13,939 nt of DNA, taken from NCBI GenBank assembly GCA_004562975.1, contig SFQP01000089.1, positions 1 through 13,939 on the forward strand. Direction: 5' to 3'. The position numbers and the translations under genes were made by a program. Every line of letters starts with the position of its first letter. Position 1 is the stretch's first letter. The stretch comes from a bacterium. GTDB lineage: Bacteria > Bacteroidota > Bacteroidia > Bacteroidales > Bacteroidaceae. Positions 1 through 7,097 of this stretch are shown here, one piece after another. Under the pieces are notes generated by a model, which did no database searches, was not told the DNA's origin, and worked only from the letters and a program-made list of their open reading frames with translations.

Positions 1-579
1 CGCTATCTGACGGAGGTGCAGAATTCTACCCGCGAGGTTTCCTCCGACTTGCTCGGCAACCCGGACATCAGCAAGGCTCTGTCTGTGGTGGAACGCTCGG
101 CCTACACCGAAGAGCAGCTGCTTGGCTACGAGAAGTTCTGGGACATCATCAGTACAGAAAAAACGTACTATGGCAGCGCACTCAAAAGAGGCTTACAGCA
201 AGGATTGGAGCAAGGCTTACAGCAAGGATTGGAGCAAGGCTTACAGCAAGGCTTGGAACAAGGCTTACAGCAGGGAATACAGCAAGGAATACAGCAGGGA
301 ATACAGCAGGGAATACAGCAAGGAATGCAGCAGGGAATACAGCAGGGAATACAGCAAGGAATGCAGCAGGGATTGCAGCAAGGAATGCAGCAGGGAATGC
401 AGCAGGGAATGCAGCAGGGATTGCAGCAAGGAATGCAGCAGGGATTGGAACAAGGCTTGGAACAGGGTCGTGCAAAAGCAATCAAAGAAACTGCGCGGAA
501 ACTGAAGTCTATGGGGTTAGCATTGACCGACATCCAGATGGCAACTGGCCTCAGTGAAAAAGAAATACTGGATTTGTAA
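1..579 (+). CDS. Rpn-family recombination-promoting nuclease / putative transposase, C-terminal part
   Basis: The reading frame is open from base 1 (R-Y-L-T-E-V-Q...), so the gene enters from the left and the GTG at 16 is an internal Val, not a start. The visible 192 residues are the tail of the protein: an acidic/aromatic helical stretch (YTEEQLLGYEKFWDI), a long G-[L/I/M]-[Q/E]-Q repeat, and a final basic segment followed by MGLALTDIQMATGLSEKEI, which resembles a small helix-turn-helix. This is the usual layout of Rpn/PD-(D/E)XK 'YhgA-like transposase' proteins in Bacteroidales, whose linker is commonly an EGxxEG-type repeat. The family includes DNA nucleases that promote RecA-independent recombination; the nuclease core lies outside the window and cannot be checked. 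It converges on the wbqC gene with a hairpin between them. Family assignment rests on the tail only. Confidence 0.75.
   Translation, partial: RYLTEVQNSTREVSSDLLGNPDISKALSVVERSAYTEEQLLGYEKFWDIISTEKTYYGSALKRGLQQGLEQGLQQGLEQGLQQGLEQGLQQGIQQGIQQGIQQGIQQGMQQGIQQGIQQGMQQGLQQGMQQGMQQGMQQGLQQGMQQGLEQGLEQGRAKAIKETARKLKSMGLALTDIQMATGLSEKEILDL
190..465 (+). repeat. 12-bp in-frame minisatellite, 23 uninterrupted units, coding for G-[LIM]-[QE]-Q
   Basis: Exactly 23 tandem 12-bp units (276 bp) of the type GGN-(TTA/TTG/ATA/ATG)-(CAG/GAA/GAG)-CAG/CAA. They fall in blocks: a 24-bp higher-order repeat GLQQGLEQ three times at the 5' end, then mainly GIQQ, then mainly GMQQ mixed with GLQQ, and finally two GLEQ units. 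Blocks of like units next to each other suggest growth by slippage or unequal exchange. Because the unit is a multiple of three, copy-number change alters linker length without breaking the frame. Confidence 0.95.
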
Positions 580-623
580 TTCTCAATCCTCGTACCACCT
601 ATTATTCACGAACAGCATCATTG

Positions 624-666
624 AAAAAGCAGATTGACAGCACATGAGATTGTCAATCTGCTTTTT
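624..666. terminator. Bidirectional intrinsic terminator between convergent genes
   Basis: A perfect 16-bp inverted repeat, AAAAAGCAGATTGACA (624-639) and its complement (651-666), encloses an 11-nt loop. The stem ends in A5 on one side and T5 on the other, so it presents a stem plus U-tract on both strands. It lies 44 bp after the stop of the plus-strand Rpn gene and about 110 bp after the stop of the minus-strand wbqC gene. It could end both transcripts. Confidence 0.85.
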
Positions 667-775
667 GTTACAAAGGGAAATACTTACTCACAGAATATGA
701 TTTTGGAACTGTTACCCTTCAGCAATTCAAATGCGCCAGGTTTTTCTTGCGCTTTCTACCCAGAAATTCACCTAC

Positions 776-1402
776 TTACAAAAAAGATTTACGCAATATA
801 AGGCGACTCTCAGGGCCAATATTAAACAACAGGTCTACAATGCTGAGATTGGGCAGAAATCCCAAGCGCGAAGCGAAGACCTGATAGTAGTCCACGGAAC
901 GGAAACGCTCCAATGAGGCAAGGGGCTGCTTGGGCGAGAGTAACTGGCGGAGGTCGGTCCAATCTGCTGTGGCTGGCACATACTCGTCGGAAACACGCTC
1001 TTGGGGCGCAAAGGAAAGAAGTTCGCAGACAAGCCGGTGCAATGCCTCATTGAAGTCGACGAGGTATCGGAAAGGCCTTTCGTAGAGCGGACGGAAGTCG
1101 TCGGCATAGTATTCAAAGTAGGGACTGCTTTCGTAGGCTGAGACGAGAGCGGTCCAATGTACGTGCCGCCAATTACCGTGTTCGGAAATCCTCACGTCAC
1201 GCATGGGTAAACGAGCCAGTCCATTGCGTTCCACGGGAACAATCAAGGACAGTACCCCCTGCGGTCCGGCAATGTAACAACGGTTTCTGTACGTTTGTTT
1301 GATATAAAACTCCCCCCTGTCCTCTACCACCCGTTCGGCGGCAAAAAGATAAGCATACGCCCCCACAGGAGCGAGGTATTGGGAAGGCAGAAGCAGTTGC
1401 AT
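776..1402 (-). CDS. WbqC-family protein
   Basis: 208 aa from ATG at 1402. The N-terminus (MQLLLPSQYLAPVGAYAYLF) and internal motifs such as QTYRNRCYIAGPQGVLSLIVPV, VHWTALVSAYESSPYFEYY and the C-terminal LSIVDLLFNIGPES match the WbqC-like family, named after a gene in polysaccharide clusters and proposed to act in amino-acyl or glycyl decoration of O-antigen sugars; the biochemical role in Bacteroidetes is not established. The length is usual for the family (about 200 aa), and no signal peptide or membrane segment is visible, so a cytoplasmic protein is expected. It is the last gene of the dapB-lepB-S26-wbqC run, a gene order often seen in Bacteroidales, 96 bp after the S26 remnant. No convincing promoter was seen in that gap, so it is probably read from upstream. 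Confidence 0.85.
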   Translation of the reverse strand: MQLLLPSQYLAPVGAYAYLFAAERVVEDRGEFYIKQTYRNRCYIAGPQGVLSLIVPVERNGLARLPMRDVRISEHGNWRHVHWTALVSAYESSPYFEYYADDFRPLYERPFRYLVDFNEALHRLVCELLSFAPQERVSDEYVPATADWTDLRQLLSPKQPLASLERFRSVDYYQVFASRLGFLPNLSIVDLLFNIGPESRLILRKSFL

Positions 1403-1498
1403 GGAATGCTTGGAAATATATGATTTAAGGAGTGTTCGATAATTTAGTTAAAGGTATGGGAAAAGGATGTAGGATAGGAAGCCAGCCTCAGCTGTCCC

Positions 1499-2063
1499 TC
1501 AGAACTGCGCAACGATTTTCCCCACCAGCTCACAATGTGGCACCAGCCGGAAGGAGTCGGGCTGGGTTTCAATCCAGTAATAGTTTTGTGAAGTCCTCAC
1601 CCGTTTGAGCCTGCTTCCGGCCATTTGCAGCCCACCCTCCCGCGTAAGGGTCACGCGGGAATGTTCGTAAGTCTGCAACAACCAGGCAAGCAAACGGGCA
1701 TTGTGCGGCGTAACGTGGACGGAGCGGCCCTTTCCCGGCACCACGATAGGCTGGGCATCGGGCGAAGTGCGTGCCGGAAGCACCAATCGGCGCACATTTC
1801 CCTGCTGTGGCTGAAGGCGCAAAAACCACGTTGTCCATCACCTCCGGCTCGGCATATCCCCAACGATGATAGCCCCAGATCGGTTCGCCAGGCAAGCGCA
1901 ATCCATAGTAAGTGAGGCACACCAGCACGTGTCCGCCCGGTTCCAAACCCGGCAATGCGGCATTGTCGGGCAACCTCATATGGCACAAGAGCAGACCCCG
2001 CACCGCCAGCAGCAGGATGGCTGCCAGCAGGATGGGGAGTATAATCTTGCGCAGATATTTCAT
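1499..2063 (-). pseudogene. Degenerate S26 signal-peptidase paralogue, frameshifted, without catalytic residues
   Basis: Reading from ATG at 2063, 7 bp after the lepB stop, the protein has one N-terminal membrane helix (residues about 6-26) and then follows LepB: LPDNAALPGLEPGGHVLV against IPSSSLEKTLLTGDYLLV, CLTYYGLRLP against SKLSYGPRIP, and EVMDNVV against EVNDIVV. The frame then breaks at a T5 run (A5 at 1821-1825 on the plus strand) and the homology continues in the next frame as LRLQPQQGNVRRLVLPART through to QNYYWIETQPDSFRLVPHCELVGKI, ending at 1499. Removing one T restores a 187-codon frame. Relative to active LepB the nucleophile Ser is Ala35, the general-base Lys (VKR) is Arg (VRR), and the GDNRDNSADSR box is absent. 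The fold outline is kept while every catalytic box is lost, so it may be a pseudoenzyme with a sequencing error, or a decaying gene. Confidence 0.7.
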
Positions 2064-2070
2064 AAGTAGG

Positions 2071-3543
2071 TCACTTGATGTCCCACACACGTTTGAAGAA
2101 GCGGTTCCAGCGTATTCCACCGTTGAAGAGCGAGTAGTCGGGGTCGAGCGAAATCCATACGAAGAGCGGCTTGCCTACCACGTGGTCCTCGGGCACAAAT
2201 CCCCAGAAGCGGGAATCGGCGGAATTGTCGCGGTTGTCCCCCATCATCCAGTAATAATCCAGTCGGAAGGTATAGCTGTCGGCCCGCTTTCCGTTGATGT
2301 ATATGTTGCCATTGCGCACCTGCAGGTCATTGCCTTCGTACACACGGATTGGTCTTTCGTAAATGGGGAGGTTGTCCAGCGTCAGGCGGATCGTTTCGCC
2401 TTTCTTGGGAATCCACAGCGGTCCATAGTTAGCCGTAGTCCAGTGGGTAATTTTATTTTGCGGGTAAAGCCAGTCGGCAGCCGGCTCTGCCTGTGTGATA
2501 CTGCTCACCAGTTCAGGATGGCGCAGCAATTCTGCCTTCACGCTCCGCGTTAGCGGCATCCACACCTTCTGTCCGTTGCGCACGGTGTAGAGGTCTTCGT
2601 CCGTAATGCCCAGTTCCTTTTTCATTTCCTGCGGAATGTCCTGCACAAAGGTCACTTCGTAAGCATACTGCACGTTCTCCGGTTCGGGATTAGGCTTTCC
2701 GTCCAGATAGATGATGTTGTCCTTGATTTGTAGCGTCTGTCCGGGCAGTCCCACGCAGCGTTTCACATAGTTCTCGCGCCGGTCGGTGGGCCGGGCCACG
2801 ATGTCGCCGAACTCCTCGGGCTGGCTACGGAGATAAGCAGCACCGGCAGCGTAGATTTTCGCGAACAGATTTTGCTGTTCTTCGTAAGTCAGCGAGTCAT
2901 TCAGCGCAGCCGAAGCCGGCACGGGTGCCTCGCCGAACTGTCCAGGCTGTCCCAACAGCTGGTCACCCATTTGGTAGCACAGGCGGTAGTAGTCCTGGTT
3001 TTGCTGGTTGAGGGCAACCGTGTCGCCAGCCGGATAATTGAAGACAACGATGTCGTTCACCTCCACCTTGCCCAGTCCTTTCACTCGTCGGTAGTCCCAA
3101 TGGGGATGTTCCAAATAGCTCTTGCAGCCGAACAGAGGCAACGTGTGCTGCGTCAGAGGCATATAGAGCGGGGTCTGTGGAATACGCGGTCCGTAGGAGA
3201 GCTTCGACACCAGGAGATAGTCGCCCGTGAGGAGCGTCTTTTCCAAAGAGGAAGAGGGGATGACAAAGTTCTGGAAAAAGAACTGGTTGAGGAAATAGAT
3301 GGCGATGAGGGCGAACACGATGGCATCCACCCATCCCATCAGGAAGCGGGTTACAGGCCCCACCTCGGGTTCACGCCACCAGCCCCACTTGATGCGGCGG
3401 GTGATGTAAAGGTCAAAGATAAGGGGCATCACAATCAGTCCCCACCAGGAGCCTACCCAATACAGGAAGAGCAGGTAGAGGACAGTGACAACGGTGAAGT
3501 TCACCCACGGAATAATTTGGGAAGTATGCTGTCGGGAAGACAT
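2071..3543 (-). CDS. lepB: Signal peptidase I (LepB, S26A)
   Basis: 490 aa from ATG at 3543; a TTG six bases upstream is in frame but the ATG is preferred. The enzyme removes signal peptides from Sec-exported proteins at the outer face of the inner membrane. Three hydrophobic segments precede the catalytic domain (about residues 10-35, 36-48 and 73-93). The nucleophile is Ser99 in IPSSSLEKT (Leu where Met is usual), the Lys general base is Lys261 in VKRCVGLPG, and box E is intact as MMGDNRDNSADSR (about 433-445). Between Ser and Lys lies a large insertion (about 120-255), which makes the protein much longer than E. coli LepB (about 320 aa) but typical of Bacteroidetes. It sits 21 bp after dapB and 7 bp before the degenerate S26 paralogue, consistent with one transcript. 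Confidence 0.96.
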   Translation of the reverse strand: MSSRQHTSQIIPWVNFTVVTVLYLLFLYWVGSWWGLIVMPLIFDLYITRRIKWGWWREPEVGPVTRFLMGWVDAIVFALIAIYFLNQFFFQNFVIPSSSLEKTLLTGDYLLVSKLSYGPRIPQTPLYMPLTQHTLPLFGCKSYLEHPHWDYRRVKGLGKVEVNDIVVFNYPAGDTVALNQQNQDYYRLCYQMGDQLLGQPGQFGEAPVPASAALNDSLTYEEQQNLFAKIYAAGAAYLRSQPEEFGDIVARPTDRRENYVKRCVGLPGQTLQIKDNIIYLDGKPNPEPENVQYAYEVTFVQDIPQEMKKELGITDEDLYTVRNGQKVWMPLTRSVKAELLRHPELVSSITQAEPAADWLYPQNKITHWTTANYGPLWIPKKGETIRLTLDNLPIYERPIRVYEGNDLQVRNGNIYINGKRADSYTFRLDYYWMMGDNRDNSADSRFWGFVPEDHVVGKPLFVWISLDPDYSLFNGGIRWNRFFKRVWDIK

Positions 3544-3564
3544 ATTCAATTGTGTTAGGGATAA

Positions 3565-4329
3565 TTACGACATCAATTCTGCAAAGAGGTCATCCGTGCT
3601 CAACAGTCCGCTGTGGCGTGCGGTAAACTCCGCTGCCAGCACCGCTCCCAAGGCAAACCCCCGGCGGTTGTGGGCAGAGTGGGTTATCTGTATCATGTCG
3701 GCATCGGAATTGTAGGTAATGGTATGGATACCGGGCACCTCGCCCTCGCGCACCGCATCGATACGGAGCAAATTGGCCGGCGTATCGGTTGTGCCGGTGA
3801 GAGAGCCGTCAGCGTTTTTCACCTGTCCCTTTACCCAATCGGTCTTGCGGTCCAGTTCCGAGCAAATCTGTTCTGCCAGCGTGATGGCGGTACCGCTGGG
3901 CGCGTCCAGCTTATGTATGTGGTGGGTTTCCACCTCGCTCACGTCATACTCCGGGCAGGCGTTCATCAGCCGGGCCAGGTATTTGTTGACGGCAGAGAAG
4001 AGGGCCACGCCGAGCGAGAAGTTGGAAGCCCAAAAGAGCGTATGCCCTTCTTCGCGGCACGCCCGTTCCACGTCGTCCCGGTGCTCCTTGAGCCACCCCG
4101 TACTGCCGCTCACCACCTTCACCCCTTGTTCCCAGGCTTTCAGGTAATTGCCGTAGGCAGCGGTGGGGTTGGTAAATTCTATGGCAGCGTCGGCACTGCG
4201 GAACGCATCGGTGTTGAAATCCTCCGGATTATCCACATCGATAATCGACACTATCTGGTGGCCACGCTGCAGGGCGATTTCCTCAATCATGTGCCCCATC
4301 TTGCCGTAGCCTATCAAAGCAAATTTCAT
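3565..4329 (-). CDS. dapB: 4-hydroxy-tetrahydrodipicolinate reductase
   Basis: 254 aa from ATG at 4329. DapB reduces 4-hydroxy-tetrahydrodipicolinate with NAD(P)H in the diaminopimelate/lysine pathway and acts in the cytoplasm. Visible motifs are the Rossmann loop GYGKMG (residues 7-12), VSGSTGW (73-79), the catalytic signature ETHHIHKLDAPSGTA (134-148, with Lys140 as proton donor and the HH pair), and SHNRRGFALGA near the end (218-228). The frame stays open for 29 codons further upstream, but MKFALIGYGKMG is the family N-terminus and the predicted promoter lies inside that extension, which settles the start. The protein is short (about 255 aa), as usual in Bacteroidetes. It is the first gene of the run leading to lepB. 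Confidence 0.96.
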   Translation of the reverse strand: MKFALIGYGKMGHMIEEIALQRGHQIVSIIDVDNPEDFNTDAFRSADAAIEFTNPTAAYGNYLKAWEQGVKVVSGSTGWLKEHRDDVERACREEGHTLFWASNFSLGVALFSAVNKYLARLMNACPEYDVSEVETHHIHKLDAPSGTAITLAEQICSELDRKTDWVKGQVKNADGSLTGTTDTPANLLRIDAVREGEVPGIHTITYNSDADMIQITHSAHNRRGFALGAVLAAEFTARHSGLLSTDDLFAELMS

Positions 4330-4370
4330 GGAAATTGACGGTTTATCGTTTATATACTGGCATTTCGGAG

Positions 4371-4401
4371 CAAAAGTAATATTTTTATTCTCACCCACCA
4401 A
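4371..4401 (-). promoter_or_regulatory. Predicted Bacteroidetes-type promoter of dapB
   Basis: On the minus strand TACTTTTG (4378-4371) matches the -7 consensus TAnnTTTG exactly, and TTGG (4401-4398) lies 19 bp upstream as a three-of-four match to the -33 TTTG. The start of transcription would fall near 4364, leaving a leader of roughly 35 nt before the dapB ATG. Confidence 0.6.
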
Positions 4402-4422
4402 TATTGCTTTCTGCAAATAGAA

Positions 4423-4468
4423 GTTGCCCGGTCATTCCCGGGAACAATCCCTTGAATGACCGGGCAAC
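4423..4468 (-). terminator. Hairpin, probable terminator of the 759-aa secreted-protein gene
   Basis: A perfect 15-bp GC-rich inverted repeat (GTTGCCCGGTCATTC at 4423-4437 with its complement at 4454-4468) has a 16-nt loop. On the minus strand the stem is followed by TTCTATTTGC, only a partial U-tract. It lies 48 bp past the stop at 4516 and before the dapB promoter, so it separates the two transcripts. The short U-tract is the main doubt. Confidence 0.6.
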
Positions 4469-4480
4469 CATTCGCCCAGG

Positions 4481-4506
4481 TATGAGGTTATTGCTAAAAC
4501 CTCATA
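4481..4506. repeat. Inverted repeat TATGAGGTT/AACCTCATA after the 759-aa gene
   Basis: Nine-base arms (4481-4489 and 4498-4506) with an 8-nt loop lie 9 bp beyond the stop codon at 4516. The sequence AACCTCATAA recurs in the inverted repeat on the other side of the same gene (7059-7082), so both gene ends carry members of one short repeat family. Confidence 0.6.
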
Positions 4507-4515
4507 ATCTGAATA

Positions 4516-6795
4516 TTAGTACAACACCTTCTTGCCGTTCACGATGTTGATACCCTTGGTGAGTTTCGTCAAGCGGCGGCCATCGATGCTGTAGATGTGC
4601 TTCTCGCCGGTAGCAGGCTGCTCAATGGCAATGATGATGCCGGTCTGTCCGTCGAGGCTGAAATCGGAAGTATTCTTCACGCCGGGCATGCTGAAATACG
4701 TTTCCAGGTTACCATATACCCATACCGTAGCATCCTGCAGTTCGGGATGGTCAATCAGGTTCAGTGCGGCACGTACATCGGATCTGCTGACGAGCTGAAC
4801 AGGCACGTAGAGGTCTGCCGTACCGATGGCGATGTTGGCAGCCACGGTTTTCTCCGTGTCGGAGGCAGGATAAATTATAGAGCCGTTGATGCTGCCGAGG
4901 ATTTGACCCTTCACCCATACCTTTTCAGTGGCCTTGCCGTTGAAGTACTGCACGTCGGCCGGCGTATAGGGAGCTTCGAACGTACCTTCGCCTTCAATGA
5001 CATAAAGTGTGAAGCTGGCCTTGCTTTCCAGGTAGTTTTCGGTTTCAGCCGTTTCCACGCTGATAACGGTAACGCCCTTTCCGGTCAGGGTGATGTTGCC
5101 TTCGGCATCCACGGTAGCCACTGCGGGGTTGGACGAAGCATAGGTCTTTTCGCCGTCAGAGAGGGTAGTCAGTGCGTTGTCCACCTTCTGCTCGTCAGAG
5201 GGCAGTACCACCACTTCTTCAGCGGCCCAAGCGGTTTCGGCATCCTTCAGGTTGGTAATCATCTGCACGTCCGAAGCCTCGCAGGCATAGAGCTGGGCCA
5301 CACCTTTAAAGTAGGCCACATAGCCGCTCACGTTGTAAGTCTTGGAAGTGTTGAAGATGACATCGCCCAGCACGTTGAAGTTGTCGCGCAACACCATTTC
5401 GTTGTCACTGTCGTCCATCATGGTGATGTTCGAGCTGGCCAACGCTTCAGCGGTAAAGTAAACACCCTGCAGCTGCACGTACTGGTTCTGGTAGAGGTAG
5501 GTTTCATCGTTATTTACGTCGGCAATGGTCACGACAGCCGGTTCAACGGCATTGTCGGAGCTGCTCACCGTAACGCCCTCGTAGGAGGTAACCACCAGTT
5601 CCGTCACGTTGTTGTAAACGCAGAGCTGTCCGGCCAACTTACCGCTGATCTTGTCACCCTTCTTGAATGTGGTGGCTGCGCCGTAGAGCTGCAGGGCCTT
5701 GCCGTCGCTCACATAAACGCTGGTGTTGGAGCCGCGAACGCCCACACCGGTAACGAGCAGGTTGGCAAATTCGTAGGTTACGCTCACCTTGTCTGCAGTG
5801 GCAGCAGCCACGAGGTCAGCCACGCTGGTATAGTTGGGCACTTCGGGAGTTTCGGGCTCATCGGGCAGACTTACACTGCCGTTGCCATGGAGGTTGAATT
5901 CCTTCACTTCCCACGTACCGGCCACGTCGGCTGTAGAGGTATAAACAAAGGCAATCTGCACCTTCTTGCCGTCGAATGCCTTGAGGTCGGCGGTAGAGGG
6001 AATGAACGTCCAGCTTGTGCCTTCGGGCCAGGGTGTAACATCAAGCGTAGTCCAGTCGGCATCACCGGCAGCCTTGGCCTTTACGCTGACAGCGGCCTTC
6101 AGGTTATCCTGATTCTGGAAGAAGTTGGCAGCCTGCTGGAAGGCGATGCTGCAATCGGTGGCATTGGTCAGGTCGAGCACAGGCGAAACCAACCAGCTCT
6201 CGGCAGCGTAATTGGTCTTGTTAGCATAGCCGGTTGCCTTCATGCCATACGGCTCATCGGGCGTTTCGCCGCCGCCTTCTTCGCCGCCGCCTTCACCATT
6301 GGTGAAAATGGTGATGTTGTCAAAGTTGAATTGGCCTGCTTTTGTTGCGCCGTCTGTTCCATAGACAGCCTTTTCTCCTACCGTGAGCACGACACTTTGG
6401 GCATCACCCGTCCAGGTCACTGTCCAATTTTCGGTATCAACGGTCACCTCACCTGTATTGGGGGTGATTTCAGGCAAACGCCTTTTGCCTTGGGCGGAAA
6501 TGGCAAAAACCAGTGAAGTCATGTTCTCGCCGGTGGTAGAAACTGTTGCTGTTCCTTTGGCATACACACGTGCATCGTTGGCAGTTGCGTTAACGGTAGC
6601 TGCGTTCAGTCCTGATTCTTTCAGCAACACAACCGTGTAAGGAGATTGTTCGAGCGACACACCAACGGTCTTTTCATTTTCGTCGGTCAATGTTGTCCAA
6701 TCGCCTGCTGCACTCCAGCTGAACACGGTGCCTTGGGCAAAAGCCGTAACAGCCATGAGCAGGAAGGCGAAGAAAGAGAGTAAAATCTTTTTCAT
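4516..6795 (-). CDS. Secreted multidomain protein (choice-of-anchor-J-like, OB-like, Ig-like and DUF6359-like domains, C-terminal sorting-like tail)
   Basis: 759 aa from ATG at 6795. Residues 1-20 form a Sec signal peptide (MKKILLSFFAFLLMAVTAFA, cleavage before Q21). Then follow: a beta-rich N-terminal region (about 21-166); a Gly/Glu linker (168-180); a segment resembling a choice-of-anchor J domain (about 183-305, with ESWLVSPVLDLTN); an OB-fold-like DUF5689-type region (about 321-515); a BIG2-like Ig domain (about 527-600, with YASSNPAVATVDAEGNITLTG); a DUF6359-like domain (about 603-715, TPADVQYFNGKATEKVWVKG); and a tail YSIDGRRLTKLTKGINIVNG followed by KKVLY. That tail resembles C-terminal sorting signals of Prevotella secreted proteins, possibly type IX. 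No catalytic motif was recognised, so an adhesive, binding or surface role is an inference. It is monocistronic, with its own promoter and 3' hairpins. Domain names are from memory of family patterns. Confidence 0.8.
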   Translation of the reverse strand: MKKILLSFFAFLLMAVTAFAQGTVFSWSAAGDWTTLTDENEKTVGVSLEQSPYTVVLLKESGLNAATVNATANDARVYAKGTATVSTTGENMTSLVFAISAQGKRRLPEITPNTGEVTVDTENWTVTWTGDAQSVVLTVGEKAVYGTDGATKAGQFNFDNITIFTNGEGGGEEGGGETPDEPYGMKATGYANKTNYAAESWLVSPVLDLTNATDCSIAFQQAANFFQNQDNLKAAVSVKAKAAGDADWTTLDVTPWPEGTSWTFIPSTADLKAFDGKKVQIAFVYTSTADVAGTWEVKEFNLHGNGSVSLPDEPETPEVPNYTSVADLVAAATADKVSVTYEFANLLVTGVGVRGSNTSVYVSDGKALQLYGAATTFKKGDKISGKLAGQLCVYNNVTELVVTSYEGVTVSSSDNAVEPAVVTIADVNNDETYLYQNQYVQLQGVYFTAEALASSNITMMDDSDNEMVLRDNFNVLGDVIFNTSKTYNVSGYVAYFKGVAQLYACEASDVQMITNLKDAETAWAAEEVVVLPSDEQKVDNALTTLSDGEKTYASSNPAVATVDAEGNITLTGKGVTVISVETAETENYLESKASFTLYVIEGEGTFEAPYTPADVQYFNGKATEKVWVKGQILGSINGSIIYPASDTEKTVAANIAIGTADLYVPVQLVSRSDVRAALNLIDHPELQDATVWVYGNLETYFSMPGVKNTSDFSLDGQTGIIIAIEQPATGEKHIYSIDGRRLTKLTKGINIVNGKKVLY

Positions 6796-6859
6796 GCTTT
6801 ATGCATTTAAATTAGTTGATAAAAATATGATATAGAATTGGTTTCGCACTTTGACTTGG

Positions 6860-6891
6860 CAAAAGTAGGGATTATTACTGCTGTTTGCCAA
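6860..6891 (-). promoter_or_regulatory. Predicted promoter of the 759-aa secreted-protein gene
   Basis: Minus-strand TACTTTTG (6867-6860) fits the TAnnTTTG -7 element exactly, with TTGG (6891-6888) 20 bp upstream as a -33-like box. The -7 octamer is identical to that of the dapB promoter. The expected leader is about 55-60 nt long and AT-rich. Confidence 0.55.
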
Positions 6892-6931
6892 CTTTTTATT
6901 ATTAAGATTTGGTAAATATGGGGGTATCTCA

Positions 6932-7082
6932 GGTTATGAGGGATTAGGTTATGAGGTTATAAAGTAACATACTGAGCGACTGAGATTTCCGTTCAGACAG
7001 TAACTAAATAACCTTATAACCCGGGAGCGAAGCGACCCTAACCTTATAACCTTATGAAATAACCTCATAACCCCTCATAACC
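6932..7082. repeat. Long-range inverted repeat with GGTTATGAGG arms between hisS and the 759-aa gene
   Basis: The left arm (6932-6960) and right arm (7059-7082) are complementary except for a 5-nt gap, with both ends matching: ATAACCTCATAACC then CCTCATAACC. Between them are further copies of AACCTTATAACC-like sequence (7010-7021, 7040-7051) and a central GC-rich palindrome GGGAGCGAAGCGACCC (7023-7038), a short hairpin type common between Bacteroidales genes. The arms start 15 bp past the hisS stop, so a fold could protect or end the hisS mRNA. There is no gene in 6796-7097. Confidence 0.7.
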
Positions 7083-7097
7083 TTTACGAAGTCACCA

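Noticed and set aside
168..533. Antisense Cys/Pro-rich frames (CCIPCC repeats) opposite the Rpn repeat
   Set aside because: They are the complement of the 12-bp coding minisatellite; they have no promoter and no composition beyond the repeat, while the sense frame has a family-typical tail.
1818..1830. Programmed -1 ribosomal frameshift in the S26 paralogue
   Set aside because: The downstream homology lies in the +1 frame relative to the upstream one, not -1, and no stimulatory pseudoknot was recognised.
4597..6516. 639-codon open frame on the plus strand
   Set aside because: It is antisense to the 759-aa secreted protein, which has a signal peptide, domains and a promoter; the plus frame is low-complexity Val/Gly/His and unrecognised.
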